From: SZAS-7 sp964514655
GTDB taxonomy: Bacteria; Chlamydiota; Chlamydiia; Chlamydiales; FEN-1388
DNA length: 64,000 nucleotides
Direction of reading: 5' to 3'
Assembly (NCBI GenBank): GCA_964514655.1
Contig: CAZEQY010000013.1
Span: 20,954 to 84,953, forward strand
The notes below the pieces were generated by a model, which was not told where the DNA came from, ran no database searches, and worked only from the letters and a program-made list of their open reading frames with translations. Shown here piece after piece: positions 7,868 to 17,533 of the stretch. A program made the translations under genes and the position numbers. The number at the start of each line of letters is the position of its first letter. Position 1 is the first letter of the stretch.

Positions 7868-8629
7868 ATGGAGGGGCCCATTACGCCTGATTCTGATGAT
7901 ACTTTAGAGGCGGAATATCTGGAGGCATGTACGCAACTTCTAGCAACTAAGGTTGCAGATGAGCTTCTTGCCCATCCAAATTCAATTTTACCTGAAAAAG
8001 CACTTCTAGAACGCTATCAACAAGAGATGAAAGATGAATTTGCAGCCTACGGGCAGCGGCAAAAAAATGGGGCTCAGCGCTTGAGTGATTCTCTAGAAGA
8101 GCTCTCTAAAGAAAACCCCGAGATCTTCACAGATGAAGTCCTTGATGCAATAGATCGAATCGCTACCTTACATGAAAAAGTAGCACAAGATAAAAAGGCT
8201 TTTTCAGAGCATATTTCAAACGGCGGCACAATTCAAGAATTTGCAAATGTTGATAATACCACTATGGACTGCCTCTATCAGGGTGCAAGGCGTCTTTACG
8301 ACCTTAAGCAGCTAGAAGCCGCTGCTGATGCGTTCTTGTTCTTAACAGGTCTAAACCCAGACACCCATGTTTTTTGGCTTGGCCTTGCAAATTCCGAATT
8401 TGATCGTAAGAACTACAAAGAAGCACTTTCTAATTATGAGAAAGTTTTAGAAAAAAACCCTTTTGACCCAAGCTATCACCTGGCACTTTGCCAATGCTAT
8501 GAACTGCTTGGTCAAAAAGATAAAGCCATTAACACAATCCACCTTGCCCTTGAAACCCTCAAGGACCAGCCTGAATTTGAAGACTGGAAGCAAGAGTTAG
8601 AAGCTGAACTAATACGTCTTCAGCACTAA
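7868..8629 (+). CDS. TPR protein resembling type III secretion chaperones (SycD/LcrH type)
   Basis: A 253-residue protein. The C-terminal half is three TPR-like helical hairpins: LYDLKQLEAAADAFLFLTGL, FWLGLANSEFDRKNYKEALS and LALCQCYELLGQKDKAINTI. This layout is that of class II translocator chaperones (SycD, LcrH, chlamydial Scc proteins), but the roughly 125-residue acidic helical N-terminus makes it longer than those (about 160-230). The ATG at 7868 has GGAGG 8 bases upstream; the ATG at 7853 is embedded in that ribosome site and is rejected. The 898-residue proline-rich gene starts 11 bases after the stop, the usual chaperone-substrate arrangement. The specific partner is inferred. Confidence 0.78.
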   Translation: MEGPITPDSDDTLEAEYLEACTQLLATKVADELLAHPNSILPEKALLERYQQEMKDEFAAYGQRQKNGAQRLSDSLEELSKENPEIFTDEVLDAIDRIATLHEKVAQDKKAFSEHISNGGTIQEFANVDNTTMDCLYQGARRLYDLKQLEAAADAFLFLTGLNPDTHVFWLGLANSEFDRKNYKEALSNYEKVLEKNPFDPSYHLALCQCYELLGQKDKAINTIHLALETLKDQPEFEDWKQELEAELIRLQH

Positions 8630-8640
8630 GGGAGGAATAG

Positions 8641-11337
8641 ATGCAAGCTGATTATTCGTCATATCGAGGCCATGTTCCTGAAAGTGGGGCAACACCTCCA
8701 CAAGAGCAGCCTGAATATATTTATAGCGGCTCGCGCCCAAGTCCCAACATGCCCGGTCGCATCGGAAGCTCTGATACTGCAAAAACGGCTGGCCGCACTA
8801 CATCTACTACGCCAGGTGCTGTAGCTCGAAGCGAAAGCTGGGCAAAAGCATCGCCAAGTTTAGGACAAGCAACCGTAAAAATACGAGGTGCAGTCTCGAC
8901 GACTCGCTCTATACTAGCACCTGCCCCTAAACCGTTACGTCAAAGCGTGGGAGACTCCTTTGAAAGCTCTAGTGAGGATATAGGTACAAAGTACAAAAAC
9001 CTCGTAGCAACACTTAAGAATTTGGAAAGTGAGGCTCAAGGAGCTACAGCGCCTCCATCATCACCTGTTGGAGAAAGAAAGCTTCCCCCTCCTCCTAAAA
9101 TGGAAAGGCTTTTTGCTGCTGCAAAAAATGGTATGGCAGATGTCCAGGCGGCACTTAAAGAAGGCAACTTCACCAAGGCAGAGCTTATCCTAGCTAGAAC
9201 CACCTTTCTTCGCAATGGTCAGCCAGAAGTTGCAGCCATCATTCACGATGCCATTCCTCAGCCGCAAGCTTCGCCACCGCCTTCACCAAGACAATCTGCC
9301 GTAGAAGCTCGCAGCTCTACCTCCTTATCACAAGAACCACCATCGCCCATGGCAACCAGGCACAGAAGTGGTCTTGAAGCTCTTTTACTTAGCTGCCTGC
9401 AATCCGGAGATGAAGAAGGCGCAACGAAGCTACTATCCTCCCTTTCAAAAGAAGAGCTTGAAGCCGCTTATAAGCAGGCAAAAAATCCAGGCATAGCGTT
9501 ACTTATACAAGACTCCATTCAAAATGCAAAACCACATGCTGAATTATCCTCCGCTCCTTCATCTAGGCCATCTTCGGCAGTTCAACCAAGATCAGCTAAC
9601 ATGGCCGAAGTCAAAAGCGCAGTAAGAAACGAAGTTAATAGGCAAATTGCGGACTTGAAGGGAGAAAATAAAGTCTTAGGCAGAGAAGGACCTTTAACAG
9701 GGATCTCGCTTGTTCATAACAAAGCGAAAAACACTTTTGTAGCAACGCTGACATTTACAACATCTTTGGGAACTAAAAAAACTGAAACATTAGAACTTGA
9801 TGCGAAGAATCTGCCCAATGCTAGCGAAATAGACATTATCCCTGTATTGCACGAACAAGTTAATAACATGCCTGTCATTAGGCCAACAAATACAAATCTA
9901 CAATTTTTAGAAGGCAAGTACACTTCTAAACAATCAGATACTACAGAGGTATTGCTAGTTGGAGGAGCAAGACGATGTACAGCTAAACAACAGGAACTGT
10001 TTGAAAAGCATGCAGTTAGTCTTTTAAGAGAAGGCAATAGAGCCATTAGATCGGAAGTTGGCGTAAAGAAATTTGAAAAACTTAAAGAAGAACAACAAGC
10101 GTTAACTAAAAAGAAAAATGAGTTTTACGAAGCAAAAAATGAGGGAGCATGGAGAGGCAGCGCCGATCAAGCTAGGCTACTCGAAATAAATGAGGAATTA
10201 GGCGATGTCACCCAGTACGACATACCCGGTAAAATTGCAGAAGGATTAGCTGCCAATCAGCGCGCTGCTGATGCAACGGTTGAATCCCATATAGGTGCAC
10301 TTAACGTTATTGGCTCCCTTAAAGGTCTCAAATTAAAAAGTGGACAAAGCTTATCCGAGTTATGCCAAAAAACAGCAAAACAAATCCAAGATGCCAACAC
10401 AAAATTCATTGAATTCAAAAAATCAATCACCCCTGAAGAACTCTTGACTTTGCTTATAGCAGATAAGTCTAGTAAAGACTGGACTGATGGTGCGTTTAAA
10501 ATTGAGGGTGCAGATTTTGCTCAATTGTTCGAAGGACCACAAAATGCTGTAACCGGCATAGCAACACCATTTATCACGAGCATATACAAAGTCATTCAAT
10601 CAGATATAGATGGCAATGAAATTTTAACCAAACTTACATGGCAAAAATTCGGTGGTGGTGTTCTTAATGACAGCGATATAGCAAAAAATAGGCAAGTGTT
10701 TCAGGAATATGCAGAGACATGCAATCCAAAATTAACTTCAGAACAAGTTGACTCCCTTTGCCAAAAACACACACAAATGGTTGCAGAATATAGCACCCGT
10801 TCAGAAAAAGTAATGGAATTTGCAAAAGCAATCGCAGATTTCTATAGCGAATTTTCTGCATTACCACCCTCAACTTCAGGGCCTAAAAAGCCAGCTCCAC
10901 CTGTTGCTGCCGAGCAGCGATCAGCAGCGCCTATGGAAGCTGTCACGGCTCAGCAACCAACAGCCGCGCCTATGGGAGCTGTTACACCGCCAACTACCGG
11001 AGGAGCACCAAGAAGACCTCCGCCACCACCACCATCTGCAAAGCCGGCAGCTGTGGAAGCAGCATCTACTGCTCAGGCGTCATCACATGTATATGACGTA
11101 CGCACTCTAAAATTCATTCTCGGCGCATTGAAACTTAATGACGATGAGCGTTACTACAACTTGCGAAATGCTGATGATTATCTTGACAGTAGCGGACTTA
11201 TGAGCAAAATCTTTGAAAGAGAGAAAGAGTTCATGCACACCGCAAGGCCCTTGCACGATGCTGTGTCTGCTCTACGTAAAGAAGGTGTAATTACAGATGC
11301 GCATATAGCCGAAATTGAGAATAGACTAAATGAATAA
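8641..11337 (+). CDS. Large proline-rich putative effector (898 aa)
   Basis: Unknown protein with effector-like architecture. A disordered, Ser/Pro/Thr-rich N-terminus (about residues 1-150) is followed by two short helical blocks resembling each other (KMERLFAAAKNGMADVQAAL and GLEALLLSCLQSGDEEGATK, each ending in a buried IxDxI segment). Then come a beta-containing segment (FVATLTFTTSLGTKK), a coiled-coil-rich stretch (about 440-560), and a proline-rich linker with a duplicated AAPM.AVT unit and PRRPPPPPP (about 760-805). A compact helical C-terminus closes it. Poly-proline tracts of this kind bind SH3, EVH1 or profilin in eukaryotes, so a cytoskeletal target is possible. The start has a perfect GGAGG and lies 11 bp after the chaperone-like gene. 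Confidence 0.75.
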   Translation: MQADYSSYRGHVPESGATPPQEQPEYIYSGSRPSPNMPGRIGSSDTAKTAGRTTSTTPGAVARSESWAKASPSLGQATVKIRGAVSTTRSILAPAPKPLRQSVGDSFESSSEDIGTKYKNLVATLKNLESEAQGATAPPSSPVGERKLPPPPKMERLFAAAKNGMADVQAALKEGNFTKAELILARTTFLRNGQPEVAAIIHDAIPQPQASPPPSPRQSAVEARSSTSLSQEPPSPMATRHRSGLEALLLSCLQSGDEEGATKLLSSLSKEELEAAYKQAKNPGIALLIQDSIQNAKPHAELSSAPSSRPSSAVQPRSANMAEVKSAVRNEVNRQIADLKGENKVLGREGPLTGISLVHNKAKNTFVATLTFTTSLGTKKTETLELDAKNLPNASEIDIIPVLHEQVNNMPVIRPTNTNLQFLEGKYTSKQSDTTEVLLVGGARRCTAKQQELFEKHAVSLLREGNRAIRSEVGVKKFEKLKEEQQALTKKKNEFYEAKNEGAWRGSADQARLLEINEELGDVTQYDIPGKIAEGLAANQRAADATVESHIGALNVIGSLKGLKLKSGQSLSELCQKTAKQIQDANTKFIEFKKSITPEELLTLLIADKSSKDWTDGAFKIEGADFAQLFEGPQNAVTGIATPFITSIYKVIQSDIDGNEILTKLTWQKFGGGVLNDSDIAKNRQVFQEYAETCNPKLTSEQVDSLCQKHTQMVAEYSTRSEKVMEFAKAIADFYSEFSALPPSTSGPKKPAPPVAAEQRSAAPMEAVTAQQPTAAPMGAVTPPTTGGAPRRPPPPPPSAKPAAVEAASTAQASSHVYDVRTLKFILGALKLNDDERYYNLRNADDYLDSSGLMSKIFEREKEFMHTARPLHDAVSALRKEGVITDAHIAEIENRLNE

Positions 11338-11345
11338 GTCCCAGC

Positions 11346-11375
11346 TTGAACCACTATTGCCTGACGTGATATAAT
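11346..11375 (+). promoter_or_regulatory. Putative promoter for the MFS transporter
   Basis: TTGAAC (11346-11351), an 18-base spacer and a consensus TATAAT (11370-11375), 28 bases before the ATG at 11404. Confidence 0.6.
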
Positions 11376-11403
11376 AACTCTTTATTTAGAATAAAGAGGT
11401 TTG

Positions 11404-12639
11404 ATGAGGGCGTCGGGCAGGCAAGTTGCTGGAATTGTTGGTAATGTGCTAGAGCACTACGATAATGCCCTTTTTGGGTTTTTGGCGCCCTTTTTGGCGC
11501 CTCTTTTTTTTGCAGATAGTGACCCCCTAACATCGCTGATCATGACATATGGCATGCTTCCGCTAGGCATGCTGACAAAGCCTCTTGGCTCCATTTTTTT
11601 TGGATGGATTGGCGATACGTTTGGCAGAAGGCAGGCCCTGTCGCTATCACTTCTTGGCATGGCAATAGTTACTATGGGCATTGGCTTTTTGCCGCTATAT
11701 AGGGATGTAGGCATTGTTGCCCCTTGTTTGCTTGCTCTTGCCCGCATGCTGCAGAGTTTTTGTATGGCGGGAGAAACCGTTGGAGGCGCTATTTATGTGC
11801 TTGAAAACACCAAAAAAGAGAAGCAAAGCCTCTTAAGCAGCATCTATGATGCTTCTACTATAGCAGGCATACTGCTTGCTTCGTCCCTCGTCACCCTCTT
11901 TTCGAGCATGGGCAATATAGATGAGGCCTGGCGATACCTCTTTTGGGGCGGCTCACTTACGGCTTTATTTGGCCTTGTATTGCGTTTTAGCCAAGGGGAT
12001 ATACTAGTAGGGCCAAAACCCACAAAAGCCCCGCTAATCGCGACTATGAAAGAGTATTTAGGGCCCCTTTTAGCTATAATGGTAGTGGCAGGCTATTCAC
12101 ATATCACATACGCTGTAGCCATTACTATGATGAATGGCTTTTTGCCCCTGGTCACAACGCTCACTAAAACCGAGGTTATGCGCATAAATAGCTACTTACT
12201 TGTCTTTGATATGCTGATTTTGCCTTTATGCGGCTATATCGCAAGTCGCTATGGCAAAGATCGCCTTATGTCCTCAAGTGCCCTATTTTTAGCAATTTTT
12301 GGCTTGCCCTGCTTTTATTTATTAGATTCCGCGACATTTGGAGTTGTAGTAGTTATACGATGCCTCTTTGTTATTGCAGGCGTAGCATTTAGTGCCCCCT
12401 ATCATGCCTGGGCCTGCGAGCAAGTGCCAGCCGAAAAGCGCTACACAATACTCTCTCTAGGCTACGCCTTAGGCTCCCAAGCCATCGGCAGCCCGACATC
12501 CTTTATTTCGCTATGGCTCTATAAAACCACAGGCCACGCAGCGGCAGCTGGCCTATACCTATTTGTCTTCAGCCTTGCAGCAATATTCTGCATTCGAGCA
12601 AGCCTTAAAACAAACAGGCAAGCTATTCTTCTAAAATGA
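11404..12639 (+). CDS. MFS transporter, metabolite:H+ symporter (ProP/KgtP-like)
   Basis: A 411-residue, 12-span inner-membrane transporter. The loop between spans 2 and 3 has GDTFGRRQAL, the MFS signature. LARMLQSFCMAGETVGGAIY (about residues 115-134) matches the LRxxQGxxxGGE motif of the metabolite:H+ symporter subgroup, which carries proline/betaine, oxoglutarate or related osmolytes and organic acids. Substrate cannot be read from sequence. The ATG at 11404 follows AAAGAGG; the TTG three bases upstream is less likely. Its 3' end overlaps the convergent phosphatase gene by 17 bases. Confidence 0.9.
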   Translation: MRASGRQVAGIVGNVLEHYDNALFGFLAPFLAPLFFADSDPLTSLIMTYGMLPLGMLTKPLGSIFFGWIGDTFGRRQALSLSLLGMAIVTMGIGFLPLYRDVGIVAPCLLALARMLQSFCMAGETVGGAIYVLENTKKEKQSLLSSIYDASTIAGILLASSLVTLFSSMGNIDEAWRYLFWGGSLTALFGLVLRFSQGDILVGPKPTKAPLIATMKEYLGPLLAIMVVAGYSHITYAVAITMMNGFLPLVTTLTKTEVMRINSYLLVFDMLILPLCGYIASRYGKDRLMSSSALFLAIFGLPCFYLLDSATFGVVVVIRCLFVIAGVAFSAPYHAWACEQVPAEKRYTILSLGYALGSQAIGSPTSFISLWLYKTTGHAAAAGLYLFVFSLAAIFCIRASLKTNRQAILLK

Positions 12640-15082
12640 CGGGTGAGGTTATGGCCGCAAGGCCGCGTTGGATGCTGGTGGAGGTTGCAAGGGGCGTAGA
12701 CTTGCGGATCTGGTGAGCAAGCTCGCGACGATGCATGATGTTGATGATAAGCAAAAGCGCGTAGCGCACTTCGGGGTTTTTTGTTTGATCCGATAGCCTT
12801 TTTAGCTCGTGTAGAGGCTTTGTCACCTTTTTGACGGAGACTGCAAGCTCTAAGTTTTTATTCAAAACTCCCTTGATGCCCAAGATCTCTTCTAGAATAG
12901 TATTTGCCTGCTCCACCCTTTCTTTTTGCTTTGCGAGATACTTTTGCGTTCTTTCTACTTTTTTTTCGATAGAGCGTTGCCCTTGACCGCCATAGATAAG
13001 CGGATCTACACTTTTGCCCTTGTACTGGCGCTTGCCACGGGCAAATAGATCTTCATAGGTTACGCCCGTTACATCGGCAGCATGTGGCGTATCTTCTTCT
13101 AAAAACAGATACTTATTCAAAACTGGATTGCCGCCTGCTCCAAAGATCCTAAGGCCATCTACACCCTTGGTGAGAATGGTCACCTCTTTTGCATGCACGC
13201 GTAGTGATTCTCGAAAGTAGGTTTTGAATAACAGTAAGTCTTCGCGGTTCATGTCCTGAATGGTGTCAGGAGGTATAAAATCATAGCCCTTATTACGTCG
13301 AAACATATCTTGCGCACACGCTAAGGCTAGCCCAATTCCTGTTCTATCGCAGCCGCTCATGCACTGCTTGCCGTTAGAAAGGTTAAGAGCCTTTATGAGC
13401 AAGTTTCTGTATATCTCAATATCTGCAACGTGCATCTCATGTTCTGCTGCAGGCTTAAGCTCTAAGGGTCCATCGCTTGGTAGCTGCATAAAGCTCACGA
13501 CATATAGAGCCTTCCAGGCATCGCCTTCTTGCTGACGTATAAAGTTGCTCACTGCCTGCTGATATGCCTTATATTCATCAGTAGAAAATATCGATAAATC
13601 CCTTTGTGACACTTTGTCAAAGTCTATCATGCCATTTGGTAGAAGTGTAGAGCCCGGTATACGTGTTCGTAGCCTCTCAGATGCTGCTAATAATTCATAC
13701 GATGGCGAAATATGCTCTTTATCCATAAGCCGTTTTAGTAGCTGCTGGCTACTTACAAAGCCTATTTTGCGAGAAAAATCAAAGGCAGCTTCGCTAATGG
13801 CTACAGCCTTGCGGCCAACAGTAACTCCCTTTACAACAGGCGAAAAGGGCTGGTTTGCAAAGATAGGGCGCTTTAGCACAATCTTTGTATCATTGACCGT
13901 AAGTGTATAGCCTTCCTTTGGCCAGCTATCCATCGACTCTAAAATACCGTCTAGAAGTGTAGGCTCATGCGGCTTTAAAACCGAATGGTCAAGGTATGAA
14001 GTAATAACGTGCTCAAAACTATAAGAACTATCTTCCGGATTATAGGTAAAGCCCGTGGGGTTTGAACTTTTTAACTGGTCTATACATGCTGCCACAACGC
14101 ACTCTCTAAGGCGTTTTGGATTTTCAGATCTACCTGAGCGGGTTACTAGACATTTTGAAGTACCGTCAGATGCCTCTACATAAATGGCACCTAAGTTATT
14201 AACATGCTCTTCAAACTGACACTCGCCTTTTTTTACTTTATTTCTATCAGCTTCACTAGACCAGCTTTTGTCAGGTTGAAAAAGATCTTGATGACGAAAT
14301 GTCGTTCCAACAGTCTGCACGGGCTTTTCAAAGCGCTGAACGTATGTCGCGCCTTCAGCTTGAACAACCTGAGGGGTCCTTGAAAGATTATTGAGAACAA
14401 AAAGCTTTATTTCTCTTGTACACCTTCTTACGGTTGTTTTCATGACCATCTTTTCTTCGCCGGAAATATTCATATCAGCAATAGCCTGCAGTGATGCGCG
14501 TAGAGCCTCATTGCCAGATTCTTGCAATACGTCATTTAGGGTTCTTTCAAGTATTCGCTCCGGCAAATCTCCTTCTTTAAGGTCTCCTAGGGCAATATGG
14601 CCTGACTGAAGCACTTTTTGCGCAGCGTGTTTTTGTACGACAAGTGGAAACTTGCTAAGCCTGCTCAAAAGCTCTGTCTGGAATGCTTTTGTCTCCCTAT
14701 GAATGTCTTTGATTGTCTGCAGCTTTGCCTCATAGGCTGCTTCAGTATGTGGCTTAAAGTCCAGCTGGGAAACTGTTTCACCAGCTATAGAGCGCTCTAC
14801 AGTAGCGCTATCTGCAGTAAAGATAATGCGAAATTTTGGTGCTCTAGTATCGTCAGCAAGAGATATGGGCACCCCAAGTGTTTCACGAAGCGATGATTCA
14901 GTAAAGAACCTGCTCACAAGACTTTTGGCCCTGGATAACAGCTCTTCACTTGAAGTAAAGTCATCGCCGATTTTTACACGAAACTTCCTTGCGCCAATAC
15001 AAATAAGGCCTTTTTCTACCTTAACTTCAAGGGGTATCTCGTTTGGCTGCATCGGCATGCCATGTATATCGCCACCCTGCAT
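12623..15082 (-). CDS. SopB/IpgD-like inositol phosphatase, putative effector
   Basis: An 819-residue protein. Around residue 574 it carries CMSGCDRTGIGLALA, a Cys-X5-Arg signature of the form CxSGxDRTG used by the inositol polyphosphate 4-phosphatase-like effectors SopB (Salmonella) and IpgD (Shigella). The flanks (KALNLSNGKQ before, acidic helix after) fit that fold, and the C-terminal 150 residues are helical. The ATG at 15080-15082 is chosen because GAGGG lies just upstream; the longer GTG frame has no ribosome site. The first 60 residues resemble the N-terminus of the proline-rich protein at 19549. Predicted activity, removing phosphate from host phosphoinositides after secretion, is inferred from the motif. 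Confidence 0.7.
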   Translation of the reverse strand: MQGGDIHGMPMQPNEIPLEVKVEKGLICIGARKFRVKIGDDFTSSEELLSRAKSLVSRFFTESSLRETLGVPISLADDTRAPKFRIIFTADSATVERSIAGETVSQLDFKPHTEAAYEAKLQTIKDIHRETKAFQTELLSRLSKFPLVVQKHAAQKVLQSGHIALGDLKEGDLPERILERTLNDVLQESGNEALRASLQAIADMNISGEEKMVMKTTVRRCTREIKLFVLNNLSRTPQVVQAEGATYVQRFEKPVQTVGTTFRHQDLFQPDKSWSSEADRNKVKKGECQFEEHVNNLGAIYVEASDGTSKCLVTRSGRSENPKRLRECVVAACIDQLKSSNPTGFTYNPEDSSYSFEHVITSYLDHSVLKPHEPTLLDGILESMDSWPKEGYTLTVNDTKIVLKRPIFANQPFSPVVKGVTVGRKAVAISEAAFDFSRKIGFVSSQQLLKRLMDKEHISPSYELLAASERLRTRIPGSTLLPNGMIDFDKVSQRDLSIFSTDEYKAYQQAVSNFIRQQEGDAWKALYVVSFMQLPSDGPLELKPAAEHEMHVADIEIYRNLLIKALNLSNGKQCMSGCDRTGIGLALACAQDMFRRNKGYDFIPPDTIQDMNREDLLLFKTYFRESLRVHAKEVTILTKGVDGLRIFGAGGNPVLNKYLFLEEDTPHAADVTGVTYEDLFARGKRQYKGKSVDPLIYGGQGQRSIEKKVERTQKYLAKQKERVEQANTILEEILGIKGVLNKNLELAVSVKKVTKPLHELKRLSDQTKNPEVRYALLLIINIMHRRELAHQIRKSTPLATSTSIQRGLAAITSPVILEE

Positions 15083-15138
15083 AAAAACCCTCGTTATACC
15101 CAAGTATAGCACAGGTAATTATAAATTAAAAATATTAT

Positions 15139-17448
15139 TTATACCTTAAAGAGCTTAGTGCGTAGGATTTTGATGATAGCATCAAATTTTGGGTCACTGA
15201 TGGTGATGAAGTTTTGTGTAATCTCTACAATCTGACTACCATCGTCTTTAACCTTACCTCGCTTGCCGGATGAGGGTTCATTATGTTCTGGAGCCTTTAA
15301 CACCTCTAGCGCACTTTGTGCTCCAGGATTCAGGACTTCCTTATGCCCCTCCTCTGTGAAGCAACGGTGAAAAAGAGCATCCCCAAAAGTATAGGTAAAG
15401 ACTCCATTTATCACCTCTTGGCCAACTTGTATTTGGCCAATAAGTTGCAGACGCTTCTTAGCATGAAGCGCAGTAAGTAGCGCCTTGTCTTTTGTAGGGA
15501 TTGCCTCACCTAGACAATCATTTACAGCCCATGCAAATGCGTGTTCAATGCAAATTCGCGTTTTTGTACGTAAAGAAAACTTACCATCTCGGTACTTGGG
15601 CTCTTTTACAAATGGGTGATCCTGAGAGTCTGTAGGATTAAACCAGTCAGCAACTCGGCTAGCAACTTCAAACTCTGCTACTTTTAGAAGGGGTTCAATA
15701 CGTATGGGCGGCGATGCAGGGCGAGCTCGCGCTGGTTCATTTTTTAATGTAAGTTTTTTTTCTACCACTCGTACCAGCGCTACTACATCTTGGTCTTGTC
15801 GTGTAGGCGATCTAGCCACAGAAGGAGGCGTTTTTGGGCTAGGCTGCTTTTTAGTGGGTGATTTTCTTGGAGGCTGGGGTAGAGATACCAGGTATCCCTT
15901 ATCAGTGGTATTCGTCTCGGCATTCCTACGCAGTTTATTATAGAGCTGCGGTGTTTCAAGAAGCCTTCCTTCCTCAAACAGCACTCGTATTTCTTCGAGC
16001 GTTTGGCCATAAGCCTCCTCGTCTAAGACATCCCAGCCAACAGACCTATCAGCATCCGTATAGCGAATCTGCAGATATTCTTTTGCCTTTTGTAATCTAT
16101 TGCGACAAACTTGAAGACACTCGCTAATGGCACTACTAAGCTTACCATATAGCTTGGTGTCTTCTTCGTTTACAAAGAGGCTATGATGCTTAGATAATAT
16201 TCGCAAAAATGTAATGGAATAGATCTGTACATTTGCAAAGTCTTGAGCATTTTGTGGAAATTGCGGATAGTCATCATTTCCTAACGCACTTGCAACATCG
16301 AATAGATACCGGCAACGCTCTCGAGGAAGCGATGATTTATGGGTAAAGAGATGATGGGCCTCGTCTACATATAAAAGCGCAGGCGCTGTACACATAAGCC
16401 TCACCCACTCTTCATCAAGGCTCTTTCTTAAGAATAAAAGCTCATTTACTACGAGTAGGTCGTGGCATAGGTTAACTACGTCTACCTTTGCTTCTTTTTG
16501 AAGGCTATAGTCATGTATTTTTTGCAACAAGCCCCACAGCCTACTTTTGTCGCCATTAACAAGCTTTTCGCACACCCTATGAGTCTGATACATCAAGCCA
16601 AGCTCTACCAAATCGTCTTGCGCCAGGGTGAACAGTAGCGCACCTTTGCTTAAAGAGACTGTAGCTCCCTTTTGGAGCCAGTTAAGCCCTTTCAGAGCAA
16701 TATCACCATCAGAAGTCAACCGTGTGAGGATATAGCTGTAGAGCCGCTTTTCAACAAACAGAAGATTTCGCACCGAAGATAAAATCTGTAAGTCACCATC
16801 CGGACGAAAGCTAGATGGACCGCTCAAAAGAACTACAGCGCGGCTTGAGCTTGGATCATCAATCGTACAAGCCTTAAGAGCATCTAGCTCCCACCGCACC
16901 CGCGTAACCCGAAAAAATAATTCCTGAACAGAATGCACTTTATCAGGCTTTTCGTGACGATTTGCAGCAATGTATTTAAAGACCTTGTCCTTAAGTTGGT
17001 CTAGCTCGTCATCCGGCACATAAAAGTTATTTACTGATTGGAGCGATACAAATGTATCTAATGCCACTTCAAGAACATCAAGAAACTCCGCAAGAGTCAT
17101 CCGGTTGCTTGGATCATCTGTTATCTCAAGAGCGCGTGTTAACCCTACTGTAGCATCTGTACAAAAAGCCTTTAAAAAGACAAGGTCAACTAAGGCACAA
17201 ACTGTTTCAGAAAGCCCTTTTGAACAATCGGCTTGTTGATCAAGCCTTTTGATACTTTCGCGTAGCTCATGACAGGTACGCAATTTTTCATCGACAGGGC
17301 TTGAAAGGGATTTAACAAGTCTACCCGACGCGTTTGCAAAAACCTGCCTGCAAAAGTCATATTTTGAAACGGAACCGGGAGGGTTGGGCAAGGCTTTTAC
17401 TGCCCAGTCTAATCCCTTTTTGATTCCTTCTAATTGATACATTGTCAT
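15139..17448 (-). CDS. Unknown 769-aa protein with a DEAHH segment
   Basis: Not recognised. It is mostly helical through about residue 540, then has a basic Pro/Ser/Lys-rich linker (PPRKSPTKKQPSPKTPPSV) and a folded C-terminal domain (about 600-769, with TRICIEHAFAWAVNDCLGE). ALLYVDEAHHLFTHKSS looks like a Walker B/DEAH box, but no Walker A (GxxxxGK) is present; VLLSGPSSF is not one. A helicase call is therefore not supported. The start is uncertain: ATGs at 17448 and 17442 are possible and neither has a clear ribosome site. It lies 56 bp upstream of the SopB-like gene on the same strand, so they may be co-transcribed and both may be secreted. Confidence 0.7.
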   Translation of the reverse strand: MTMYQLEGIKKGLDWAVKALPNPPGSVSKYDFCRQVFANASGRLVKSLSSPVDEKLRTCHELRESIKRLDQQADCSKGLSETVCALVDLVFLKAFCTDATVGLTRALEITDDPSNRMTLAEFLDVLEVALDTFVSLQSVNNFYVPDDELDQLKDKVFKYIAANRHEKPDKVHSVQELFFRVTRVRWELDALKACTIDDPSSSRAVVLLSGPSSFRPDGDLQILSSVRNLLFVEKRLYSYILTRLTSDGDIALKGLNWLQKGATVSLSKGALLFTLAQDDLVELGLMYQTHRVCEKLVNGDKSRLWGLLQKIHDYSLQKEAKVDVVNLCHDLLVVNELLFLRKSLDEEWVRLMCTAPALLYVDEAHHLFTHKSSLPRERCRYLFDVASALGNDDYPQFPQNAQDFANVQIYSITFLRILSKHHSLFVNEEDTKLYGKLSSAISECLQVCRNRLQKAKEYLQIRYTDADRSVGWDVLDEEAYGQTLEEIRVLFEEGRLLETPQLYNKLRRNAETNTTDKGYLVSLPQPPRKSPTKKQPSPKTPPSVARSPTRQDQDVVALVRVVEKKLTLKNEPARARPASPPIRIEPLLKVAEFEVASRVADWFNPTDSQDHPFVKEPKYRDGKFSLRTKTRICIEHAFAWAVNDCLGEAIPTKDKALLTALHAKKRLQLIGQIQVGQEVINGVFTYTFGDALFHRCFTEEGHKEVLNPGAQSALEVLKAPEHNEPSSGKRGKVKDDGSQIVEITQNFITISDPKFDAIIKILRTKLFKV

Positions 17449-17533
17449 AATTGCAAACAATATATCATAAAACAAATTAATTGCAATTAATTATCAAATA
17501 TAGTAACATATTCTTTACAAAAGGAGAATTACT

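Noticed and set aside
16383..16400. DEAH-box helicase call for the 769-aa protein
   Set aside because: No Walker A motif or other helicase motifs found, so the DEAHH string alone is not enough.
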